From Trichoplax sp. H2 (taxonomy: Eukaryota > Placozoa > Uniplacotomia > Trichoplacea): a stretch of DNA of 64,000 bases. Where the stretch lies: the NCBI GenBank assembly GCA_003344405.1, contig NOWV01000202.1, positions 62,001-126,000 on the forward strand, in the 5' to 3' direction. Numbering within the stretch: the stretch's first letter is position 1; every line of letters begins with the position of its first letter. The translations under genes and the position numbers were made by a program. Shown piece after piece: positions 11,049 to 19,951 of the stretch. A model generated the notes under the pieces. That model had not been told where the DNA came from, did not search any database, and saw only the letters and a list, made by a program, of their open reading frames with translations.

Positions 11049-11602
11049 TTTATTATTGGTTTCATTCTCATTTCATCATGTTACGAATTTTTTTCTGAGT
11101 ACACTACTGTATTTGTACCATACTTTTATTATTTCACCTTAATTAACAGTACCAAAAATTACTGTACACGGTGTCTCATAAGTATTTCCCACTGTTTGAA
11201 ATTATAATTTCAAGTCCTTCCTTATTAGACAAATTTGGTATCATTTGATTTGTATGACAGTAATTTTTGCCAGCAGAATACAGTACATACAGTACAGTCC
11301 GTATGGTATGAGCATGCGTAGATCGGTTTAAGGGCAAATCATTAAATTGGGGCAAAATTAGGGGCATTACCTTAAATGCAAAATTTAAAGAAGGGTATAT
11401 CATTAATTTTCCCTATTATTTATTGTAGTGCACATATATTCCTTATTTCTTGATGACTCTATTATTAGTCTAAGACTCTACTTATCAAAGTATACAGAAA
11501 CGTTATTGCTGTCGAAGACAGTGCAACCACAACGCTGGTATGATATAGGAACAGAGGCTTACAGAGTAACAATGTACATTTAATGACAATCTACGGTCAG
11601 AA
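11049..11602 (+). repeat. gap-flanking duplication, copy 1 (with 186-nt insertion)
   Basis: This segment runs up to the third N gap and is repeated at 11623-11983 in the same orientation with only small differences. Copy 1 carries an extra 186 nt (11276-11461) that copy 2 lacks. It includes a Tc1/mariner-like end (GGTGTCTCATAAGTATTTCC near 11170) and the perfect 18-bp palindrome TTGAAATTATAATTTCAA at 11196-11213. The arrangement looks like two haplotypes of one locus placed in tandem. Confidence 0.75.
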
Positions 11603-11622
11603 NNNNNNNNNNNNNNNNNNNN
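11603..11622. other. assembly gap (20 N)
   Basis: Fixed-size scaffold gap between the two copies of the duplication. Confidence 0.99.
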
Positions 11623-11983
11623 TTTATTATTGGTTTCATTCTCATTTCATCATGTTCGAATTTTTTTCTGAGTACACTACTGTATTTGTACCATACTTTT
11701 ATTATTTCACCTTAATTAACAGTACCAAAAATTACTGTACAGGGTGTCTCATAAGTATTTCCCACTGTTTGAAATTATAATTTCAAGTCCTCATTAGACA
11801 AATTTGGTATCATTTGATTTGTATGACAGTAATTTTTGCCAGCATTATTAGTCTAAGACTCTACTTATCAAAGTATACAGAAACGTTATTGCTGTCGAAG
11901 ACAGTGCAACCACAACGCTGGTATGATATAGGAACAGAGGCTTACAGTTACAATGTACATTTAATGACAATCTACGGTCAGAA
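11623..11983 (+). repeat. gap-flanking duplication, copy 2 (without insertion)
   Basis: Second copy of 11049-11602. It begins directly after the N run and joins GCCAGCA to TTATTAGTC where copy 1 has the 186-nt insertion. Short open frames inside it are not conserved between the copies. Confidence 0.75.
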
Positions 11984-12943
11984 AACTTTATTTGTTTTTC
12001 TGCTCTGTTCTATGAAGTTGTGCATTTAATTTATATTAATAATAGTAATCCTCTGTACCACAGATCCTATTAGTTAAAAATCTCTACAACTGAAAAGTAC
12101 GGTAGAGAAAGGTCCTGAACTTTTTACAGTGACCTATTAATTTTGTGTGCTGGCTGATTACCAATTATACGCGTAGACTATATTTTCTAGTGTAAGATTG
12201 CTTCACATCTGATTTGCTAGCAGCATTATACCATGTAGGTTACGAGCAATGAGTAGAATAGGATATATATAAAAATTAATCGATCAATGGATTTAATTGC
12301 AGCTATTCACGTAGTCTTTAGTAGCCAATAGCATTGTCATGAATGTAGGCAGAGGTAAGAAAATAAATTTGCAATTCAAGTATAGCCCATAAAAAGACAT
12401 AGGTTATGGTCATGAAGTTCAGGATATAGAATAACGATACATTCGATACATTTCCGGAAAGCAATTATTCCGTTTACGTTTTATTTATTAACATCTTAAT
12501 TTAGATTCGATTGTAGAGCGTTAAACTAGTCCATTCGCATATCTGCTACTTTGTACTAGAAGTGCACTGTTATAAATGAAGTTTTACCCATCAACAGCAG
12601 TCGTAGATATAAAAAGACTAAGGAGAGTAGAAATGAACAATAAAAAAGTCATCCGCACTCTGAAATCATTGTACTAATTATTACACTCACAATATTGTGA
12701 TCTTTGCTACTACTGTATAACACGTGAAAAGGTCACAATGTTAGCCGAATTAAAGCCATAATATAATTAGTCACTCATTCTGCGAATTTCTAGACGTAGC
12801 CTAATACAGCACGATAATTAATACATATACAGTATTTAGAGTATCTAAGAGTACCAAATGTATAAAAAACACGGTCTCATACACATTATTAATTAAGTCA
12901 TAACCTAGGCTCCATTGTGCTACAATATTGACAACTCACTTTA
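11984..12943. other. AMD1 3' flank, no gene recognised
   Basis: Non-coding AT-rich sequence. It should contain the AMD1 3' UTR. The nearest AATAAA on the minus strand that I found is near 12480-12485, about 460 nt after the stop, so the true 3' end is uncertain. Confidence 0.4.
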
Positions 12944-15900
12944 TCACCTAATTTTCGGAGTTTCTTTAATATAATGCGAATAAAGCAGTGAATATAATCG
13001 AAATTGTGAAAATTGATAATCCTGGCGGCAGTACCCATCAAAAGTGTCGTTCAGGCACTCTACAGCGATAGCTTTACATGAAGCATGCTGGACAGAAAGC
13101 AAAATAAATTGTAATAGGTTATGCTAGGCATTTATATAATGATAGGGATAACGACAACTTACTTCGTTTGCAAATAAAGTCATGACAAAGCTTCCAGGTT
13201 TGAAAATATTGATAACAGTTTCTATCATATGTCTGTAGGAACTCTATCGATCAATTACACCCTTTTAGTTTCAATATGAAATGGGCATAAGAACTCAGCT
13301 GCTATCGAAAACTATGAAATAATGTTATTTCTTTTTAACAGTATGTGTATACATTGCAATTAATTCTAAAATTTTATAAAGTAAATTAAAATACAAGAAT
13401 AAAGCATAATTACTCTAGTAATTACTACCTGTGGGTAATTAGTTTCAAAGCTGACGTATGAGCAACAATGTTGCGGAGTTACATGAATGGTAAAGTAGAA
13501 ATTCTGAAACGAATACAGGAAGGCAAATTACAGATTTTACTTAATGAATCTTTTATTGCAATTTAAAGACGCTATGGTGGCAAAGGCTTGATAATAACTA
13601 AATTGCATATTTACATACGTTGACAACTCCATTTATTGAATAACCGCAAGGATCGAATAATTTTGCATCGATTGTTGCACCTGGCACTAAATCTGCAATT
13701 CCCATTTCCTGTTTCGTATATTAGGGTCACAGTTATGCTACGGCAGACTTTTTAACGTACATTTAGTAAATGTTAACAGCAATATTCTAGCTCAAGATTC
13801 ATTACGTACCTTAGCAATTTCTTCACCGCTCTGCTCACCTATAGTAAATTTAGCCATTACAGACGGATCCAAGCTAGTCATTAGGATGTGAATATATGTT
13901 AAGGATGAGAAACTATTTTTCAAATTTTCTTCTTACAAACGTGACTAATAATTCTCAAAATAATCAGTCGCGACATATTTGCTGAGAATAAGTTAATTAA
14001 AAAAAGCAGTGTACAACTAGATATCTCTAAAGTTTGATCTGGAAATTCCATTCCTGTTTCAGATTCCAGGGTGTACAAGTACCTTCAATATAACAGAATA
14101 ATTTATTATTTCTCGCCTGAAGGATCGATTGTAGCATAAAAACGTAAAAATTTGGCAGCAAAGTATACTGCAATTACCAGGTATCGCCATTTAACCGTCC
14201 TAGTGCGTAAGCAGCTCCATCTTTACAAAGTAATAAAAGAACGCGGGATATTATATTAACAGTAACAAAGTAGCCTTATCTATGCTATTCTTTCGCCATT
14301 GACCATTAAAGATTAGCTGAATATGAGACAGAGTCAAGTTCAATGAAACTTACTTTCAAAAAAATTCTCGAGGGTGGTGACCTACACATTAAGTAAGATA
14401 GCTGCAATATTAGTTATGTACTAATACCAGCAATCAATATTTTTGTTATGCATTTATGTTATTCAACTAATAGCTAAACGTTACACTTAAGAATTAAAAA
14501 AGCCGTGAAGATGAAATATTACGTAACCTCAGTATCGAAGCTATTGTGTGGTCCTTTCTGCAAATGAGGTTGTTGAAACTTGCGTCTAGAATAGAAAGCG
14601 TTCTACCAATTGACAGTTCATGCAGTCATATAGTAAAGCACATATCACCGTTAGTTAGAAAGCAAGCATGCTCTTAAAGGTGAAAGCAACAAGGACAGTT
14701 AAATATTAGTATAACATTAAAATATAGGCTTTATTACCTCTACAATATCAAAATTGCACTTCTCCTTAGCTAGCTTTAATAAAGGTGCGAGAGCATTAAG
14801 CAATGTTGTCACTCCACATGTTTTCAGAATAAAACGATTGGAAGATACGAACAAACTGCTTTCGCTGTAAGATATTTTAAATCAAGGAATGGTTAATTGA
14901 ACTGTACATCAAATATACGTCATGTACGCAATGTACTCAATGATTTGAATTTGGGCATCCATATAATGGATTATAAGCAAACCTCAAAAGGTAAGCAGTA
15001 ATATCATTACTGGAAACTTCGCTTAAGATAGAGCAGTTGGCATACGTCAAAAGTTCTGACCAGTCATCTCTGTAATAATAAATGGATTGTTTAGTGATAT
15101 GAATTATAGGTGCACAGCAACTAACTTATAAAAGCAAGCTTTTGAAAATTTACTGCAGCATGAATTTTGTTACATCCACTATTATTGTTATATGTGTGTT
15201 TCTCTACATCTGTCATTACCGAGGGGAAATTATCTGCAAAGTACAGCAGTTTTGAACGTAACGTATACACTATAGAATAATTGTACATCTGAACAGAGTA
15301 ACTAGCTTTACATGTTGCCAAACAAATCATATACAATTGTAAGGAATGAACGGCAGGAATCAATTAAGTCATTACGTATATATATAATGAAATGACGCAT
15401 GTCTCAGAACACAAATTAATATGTACAGACAAACATTAGTTTAATAACAATGTTTGCAAATTCATAAGAATTGAATCACTATGATGACATGATCGATTTC
15501 ATTTAATTAAAAAGGGCAAGCGATGTTGCTATCTTACACCCTCACGTTCAAGTACGCCAACTTAGCAGAGCATAGTATCGACGTTATGTAACAGTACTGT
15601 AGGTATAGTAACGGCAGTACGTGTAAAATTTATAACTATAAATAATCAAGCATATACAGTAGTATGTATAATAGATAATACTGTAACAATAATAGCCATC
15701 TGCCGTAATCAAAACACGATGGAAAATGAAATGATATCATGGACTTTCTAATTTTAACAAAATAATATGCCGTATACCACTTTGCATACAGCCGCAGCTT
15801 CTCGTATCATCGCATAGCAGTACTTTTTATGTTCTTCGATCATCTTCCATGTCTGATGTTGATATTTCGCCCAAACATACTGGATATCAGTTTAGCTACA

Positions 15901-16434
15901 AAAGATGTACTGTACTATCAATGAATAAGTAATTCTATGTTGTATATGTATAAATATACGAGTATATAATTATTGTTATACTGTAATAAAAATTATTATT
16001 ATCGCAATGATGGCACGATCTTTTAGTGAACTATCTTTATCGTCTAGTTTATGTATCAGATCCATTTGTTCAAAAGTTGTTGTATAATTAATTTGTAGAA
16101 TCATTGTTAGAATTTAAGGATTGGTTTACTTACTACTATATACGTGTAGTACATCATATATAATGTATTTATTATGTGTGTATATATGTATATCTATATA
16201 GATACGCGTGTATCACAATGAATCAATTAATACATGATAGTAGAATATCATTGTCATCGACTCCTAGGTAACTACGCCTATTTCATTTTTAACTGGCAAT
16301 ATCTTGATTTACTTTGAAATTTCTCGTAAGTCATGTACTCGTCCATCCTGAGTCGATTGCGTACTGTCCGAAGAGGCAAACCAGATCTCCAATAATTTCT
16401 CGGTGCCTTCAAAAAATGCCTGTTGTGTGGACAT
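12944..16434 (-). CDS. AMD1: S-adenosylmethionine decarboxylase proenzyme
   Basis: Twelve coding exons: 16434-16313, 15069-14983, 14864-14738, 14602-14528, 14381-14354, 14220-14178, 14082-14025, 13887-13810, 13708-13619, 13503-13429, 13243-13163 and 13087-12944. All frames join cleanly to give 335 residues (human 334). The enzyme decarboxylates SAM to supply aminopropyl groups for spermidine and spermine synthesis. Support: [13 protein letters not shown] at the N-terminus; the self-cleavage site LLSESSLF, where E71/S72 would yield the pyruvoyl group; RFILKTCG with the catalytic C86; [11 protein letters not shown] at 147-157; [14 protein letters not shown] joined to [21 protein letters not shown] with S230; TIHVTP with H243 and SYVSFETN; and [12 protein letters not shown]. 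All key processing and catalytic residues are present. Exon 5 is only 28 nt. Intron 7 appears to be a U12-type AT-AC intron; the other introns are GT-AG. Intron 1 (1243 nt) is the longest. Confidence 0.95.
13888..14024 (-). other. probable U12-type AT-AC intron (AMD1 intron 7)
   Basis: The exon before ends TTA GAG and the exon after starts ATC CTA ATG, restoring the conserved TLE/ILM junction of AMD1 in phase 0. The intron then starts ATATCTAG and ends TATATTCAC. ATCCTTAAC, close to the U12 branch-site consensus TTCCTTAAC, lies at 13906-13898, 11 nt from branch A to the AC end. No GT-AG pair gives a correct frame here. The donor matches the AT-AC consensus ATATCCTTT only in its first five bases. 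Confidence 0.8.
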
Positions 16435-16527
16435 GGTGATAGGTTACTGATTGGAATCGATCGATGTTAGACAATCTATATCTATACTGTAACTACTAGA
16501 CCCAATGATGCAGCGATAAAGTAATGA

Positions 16528-16539
16528 TTAGCAAATCAT
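16528..16539 (-). promoter_or_regulatory. candidate upstream mini-ORF before AMD1
   Basis: ATG ATT TGC TAA on the minus strand, 93 nt before the AMD1 start. Vertebrate AMD1 mRNA is known to carry a six-codon upstream ORF that mediates polyamine control. This three-codon ORF has a different sequence, and whether it is transcribed is unknown. Confidence 0.25.
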
Positions 16540-16674
16540 GCTATTTTGATTTCCTGTCAATTCTTTTCGAAAGTGCCAAAGTTAGCTGGTACTCTATACA
16601 TGCGTAAGATTTGCATATCCAAAATGAACTATTGCGACAGTCGATCACGAATCAACAGGCATGGTGGACCAATG

Positions 16675-17640
16675 ACTGTACTGTACAGTATGCTCCACTT
16701 GAGTACTGTACTGTACATTGATTCATCCAGTTTCCTTTCACTGAGCTGCAGTATACTGTACTGTATTGTACTGTACAGTACTGTATAACTGTATAGCAAT
16801 ACTGTTCAGTACTGCCATGCCAGTACAGTGCCGCGAACTGTGCTGCGCAGACGTGCTATACAGTGGACAGTACAGTACACAGAGTACAGTACAATATACT
16901 GTAGGAACCTGTAATACTGTACAGTACAGTACAGTACCGTACAGTACACAAGTTGGCATACTGTATTGTACTGTACTGTACAGTACTGTAAAAAAATAGC
17001 AATGCTGTTTAGTAATTCCAGTACAGTACAGTGCCGCGAACTGTGCTGCGCAGACGTACTACACAGCGGACGGTACAGTACTGTACACAGAGTACAGTAC
17101 AATATACTGTAGGAATCTGTAATATGCACTGTACAGTACAGTACAGTACTGTACTGTACGTACTGTATCAAAATACCAATACTGGTTCAGTACTGCCAGG
17201 ACAGTGCCGCGAACTGTGCTGCGCAGACGTACTGTACACTGTACATTACAGTACATTGAGTACAGTACAATATACTGTAGGAACCTGTAATATGGACTGT
17301 ACTCTACTGTATACTCTACTGTACAGTAGTACAGTACTGTACACTAGTTGGTATATTGTACTGGACAGTACTGTACTGTACTGTACTTCATTCAAAGTTT
17401 TGACACACGACCGTACAGTACTGTACTTAGAGTCCGTACTGTTCTGTACAGTGCTTTCTTACAATTTACAGTACTGTATCTATTGACATGTACTGTACAC
17501 TGTACAGTACAGTACTGTACGGTACAGCAGCACGGTACAGTACAGCAGGACGTCGATGTTATCATGATAATCTACTGTACTGTACAGTACAGTATACAGA
17601 CAAATACAGTACTGTACAGTACAGTACCGCATCGTCCAAA
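16675..17640. repeat. TACTGTACAGTA palindromic array, block 1
   Basis: Almost a kilobase dominated by TACTGTAC and TACAGTAC, which are reverse complements, so both strands read alike and long hairpins are possible. Superimposed is a longer tandem unit: a GC-rich block, CCGCGAACTGTGCTGCGCAG, recurs at 16831, 17034 and 17207 (spacing 203 and 173). Each time it is followed by GAGTACAGTACAATATACTG and a GGAA-CTGTAATA segment. Open frames on both strands here are artefacts of a stop-free repeat. The array fills the region between the divergent AMD1 and STPR genes, so it may contain or replace their promoters. Confidence 0.95.
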
Positions 17641-17699
17641 GTACCGCTGAGAAATCTAAAGTGATCATTCCAAGTTCTACCCCTTTGGAACTTCATCAA

Positions 17700-18045
17700 T
17701 CATACAATTATAATAGGATTGTATGGAGTATGGAAGACTGCTGTACGGTACCGTGTCGGTTTTCGAAATCACTGGTACTCATTGAAGTAGCAATAACGAT
17801 CTTAGATAACTGTTTCCAAGCTGAACTTAGTAACAGTTGATAAGATTCAAAGTAATATTTCTTACTTAATGTAGAAAAAGTCAGCCAATTTAAAATCGAT
17901 CGTCTCCATACTAAAGTATTGCCATCATGAGGTGTTTGGTACAATATATTGACGAGATGAGGCCAAAGGTGTCTGTCAGCCCAGGTCTCCATCTGCTACG
18001 GTTGCCCGTCTATCTGTGACATGGACTCATCGTGTGCAAAATTGA
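17700..18045 (-). repeat. dispersed repeat copy inside the palindromic array
   Basis: On the minus strand this segment resembles 22825-23100 on the plus strand. Shared pieces include GGCCTCAT-TCGTCAA-ATATTGT, a GCGATCGAT-like block, CTAAATTAAGTAAGAA-like sequence and TTGGAAA-AGTTAT. The translated frames also match (WADRHLWPHLVNILYQT versus WTDRPFRPHFVKILFQT). It has a 94-codon frame here, but the second copy breaks after ~60 codons. It is most likely a mobile-element relic. Both copies lie beside TACTGTAC repeats. Confidence 0.6.
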
Positions 18046-18047
18046 AC

Positions 18048-18420
18048 CCTAGTACAGTACAGTACAGTACAGTATCAATAGTCCATCAGTGACGTCAGTC
18101 ATGCTTTCAAATAGTTGCGGTTTTGAGCGGCATTTTTTCATTTCTGTACCGTACAGTACAGTATTGTACAGTACTGTACTGTACTGTATTCCTGTACGGT
18201 ACTATGTACTGTACCGGGTTGTTACAAAGACCCTTCTCTTGGGACACAATACAGTACATTGTACTATATTGCACAGTACACAGTACTATACAGGAATGGA
18301 CTGTACGGTATCATACAGTACTGTACAGTACAGGACTGAACCACGGAAAAGCTACAGTACAGTACAGTATCAGAAAACCGAACCCATCACCACACCGTAT
18401 AGCACAGTACAGTCTTTTTT
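18048..18420. repeat. TACTGTACAGTA palindromic array, block 2
   Basis: Continuation of the palindromic repeat after the inserted dispersed repeat, thinning toward the STPR gene. The last clear units are near 18405 and 18560. The segment ACAGTGCCGCG, shared with the GC-rich block of block 1, reappears at 18442. Confidence 0.9.
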
Positions 18421-18777
18421 TCTTTTAACTGTAACTCGTGGACAGTGCCGCGGTCCCGGCAGAAGTTTTACAGTCTACCGCCTACTATTTCTTCGTTTTT
18501 AACGCGGGCATCGACACGTATTACCCCCATGTACCCAAATTGTTGCCTTCCCTATCCGACAGTACAGTATACGAAATCCACATATCGTTTCCAAGTTCAG
18601 ACAGTCGTCCGTTCGTGTTATGCTTAGACGTTCGGACTCCGGACCAAAAGTGTTTCCAACGTTTTGAAATTTTGAAACGATTAATTAGAAAACGATCCAT
18701 TTTATTTCCTCAATCATTTCTCTTTATAGATTAGTGTTTTTAGCGTAAAAAATTGCGTCGGTTAATTTGTGGATACG
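18421..18777 (+). promoter_or_regulatory. upstream region of the STPR gene
   Basis: This stretch is clearly richer in C, G and CpG than its surroundings and leads into the STPR ATG, so it probably holds the 5' leader and promoter. No TATA box in a convincing position was found. A single GACAGTACAGTATACG word at about 18559 carries the array motif within 220 nt of the start codon. Open frames here do not resemble known proteins. Confidence 0.45.
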
Positions 18778-19674
18778 ATGGCAAATTTCGATATGAATTT
18801 CGTCAATCAAGTTTTTCCCACCAAACCTGATAAGGCCAAGGAAGAGGAAACTGCCAAAGTGGATGATTTATTGGAGGTAAAACGTAATAGGCGTGCGCTT
18901 TTTCAACGTGAAAGACGTAAAAGGAGGAGTTTAGATCAAGTGTTACTGGACAGAAAGAAGGACGCAGAAAGGAAAAGGGTTCGAAGATCAAAAAGAACAA
19001 CGAATGAAATTGAACGAGATCGAAAACACGACGCCGAACGTAAGAAGCTAAGACGAGCTGCCAGAACACCGGAAGAAATTAGAACTGATCGTAAGAAAGA
19101 TGCCGATAGAAAGCGACGTAAAAGGGCTGCTAGAACTCAAAATCAAATTGAGGAACAAAAGGAAGCAGATCGTCAGAGAAAACGACTCAAAAGAGCAAGT
19201 AGAACGCCGGAACAGATTCAGCTTGATCGAGAGAGAGATGCTAAAAGAAAGAGGATTAGCAGGGCTCTTAAAGCGGCGCAACGTCACGCTGACAAACAAC
19301 GCCAGGAAGGGATTACCGATACCGCAGCAGCTACTGCCACTGCCAAGGTGGAGCAAATGCCAGCAACTGAACAATCTGAACCACACGATATAGCCAATAG
19401 CGTAAGTGCAGGTGATATGACCTTTCGAACAGAGTATGTTGAAGCTTACACTGATCAAGTTATGCCAGATTCTTCAGTCATCGATAGCATTGTTGAGATC
19501 TCCAATAACGGCGAAGATCATACCACAACTATGGAAACCGTAGCTGAAGGTGATATTGCCCAAGATAAAACAACCACTACAGAAGCAGCAGAAGTACCAA
19601 AAGGTCAATCCAAACGAAAAGCACCAAATCAAGCTACAGCGAAGAAAGGCAACAAGAAATCAATCAAAACATGA
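18778..19674 (+). CDS. STPR-repeat (FMBP-1-like) DNA-binding protein
   Basis: Single-exon gene of 298 residues. The start is the ATG at 18778 in the context ACGATGG; the frame runs three codons further upstream but without an ATG. Residues 33-170 form six units of exactly 23 residues: 33-55, 56-78, 79-101, 102-124, 125-147 and 148-170 (the last degenerate). Typical units contain DRKKDAERKR, then RRA-ART, then a Pro/Gln-Glu-Ile end. This is the 'score and three amino acid peptide repeat' (STPR), a long helical Arg/Lys-rich DNA-binding domain first described in Bombyx fibroin-modulator-binding protein 1 and also present in vertebrate ZNF821. The first 32 residues are acidic/mixed, the middle (about 175-275) is Thr/Glu-rich, and the C-terminus has an NLS-like KRKAPNQATAKKGNKK. 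No zinc finger is visible. A nuclear DNA-binding role is inferred from the family; the target is unknown. Confidence 0.85.
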   Translation: MANFDMNFVNQVFPTKPDKAKEEETAKVDDLLEVKRNRRALFQRERRKRRSLDQVLLDRKKDAERKRVRRSKRTTNEIERDRKHDAERKKLRRAARTPEEIRTDRKKDADRKRRKRAARTQNQIEEQKEADRQRKRLKRASRTPEQIQLDRERDAKRKRISRALKAAQRHADKQRQEGITDTAAATATAKVEQMPATEQSEPHDIANSVSAGDMTFRTEYVEAYTDQVMPDSSVIDSIVEISNNGEDHTTTMETVAEGDIAQDKTTTTEAAEVPKGQSKRKAPNQATAKKGNKKSIKT

Positions 19675-19822
19675 TAAATATATTTATATCTATTTAGTCC
19701 AGTGATACGTCCTTAATCGTAACTATTTCAATAATTAACTTGACCGTAATCCTATCCAGTTATCTCAAGTCATAGAGACGATACAGCAATAAGAAAGGGT
19801 GCTATTTTGCAGAATTATTACA

Positions 19823-19951
19823 ATGGATTGGAGTTTTTTTAAGTTATTGCTAGAAAAATCATTGAGAATGCATCAATTTGTCCTCGATTCCATAATTGGA
19901 TGCTTGTTGACTATACTTTACGCAATCGTTACCCTTGACATGGTACCCTAG
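19823..19951 (+). CDS. candidate small membrane protein (42 aa)
   Basis: ATG at 19823, TAG at 19951, 150 nt downstream of the STPR stop. The product starts MDWSFFKLLLEKSLRMHQFV and continues with a hydrophobic segment (IIGCLLTILYAIVTL, residues 24-38) that could span a membrane once. I recognise no family. It may be a real small ORF, a first exon, or chance. Confidence 0.25.
   Translation: MDWSFFKLLLEKSLRMHQFVLDSIIGCLLTILYAIVTLDMVP

Noticed and set aside
13888-14024. A GT-AG interpretation of AMD1 intron 7 (donor at TCTA/GTTGTA, or acceptor at GACTAG/CTTGG)
   Set aside because: The GT options give the wrong phase for the acceptor. The AG acceptor would also delete the conserved ILMTS residues. 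The AT-AC reading keeps both frame and conservation.
16738-17668. Many overlapping open frames on both strands encoding Tyr-Cys-Thr-Val/Leu-Tyr-Ser-Thr-Val repeats
   Set aside because: They are by-products of the TACTGTACAGTA repeat, which lacks stop codons in several frames and is self-complementary. They contain no domain and are not conserved between units.
18438-18734. 98-codon plus-strand frame just upstream of the STPR gene
   Set aside because: It starts within array-derived sequence and has no recognisable features. The GC-richer composition explains its length, and it is more likely leader or promoter sequence.
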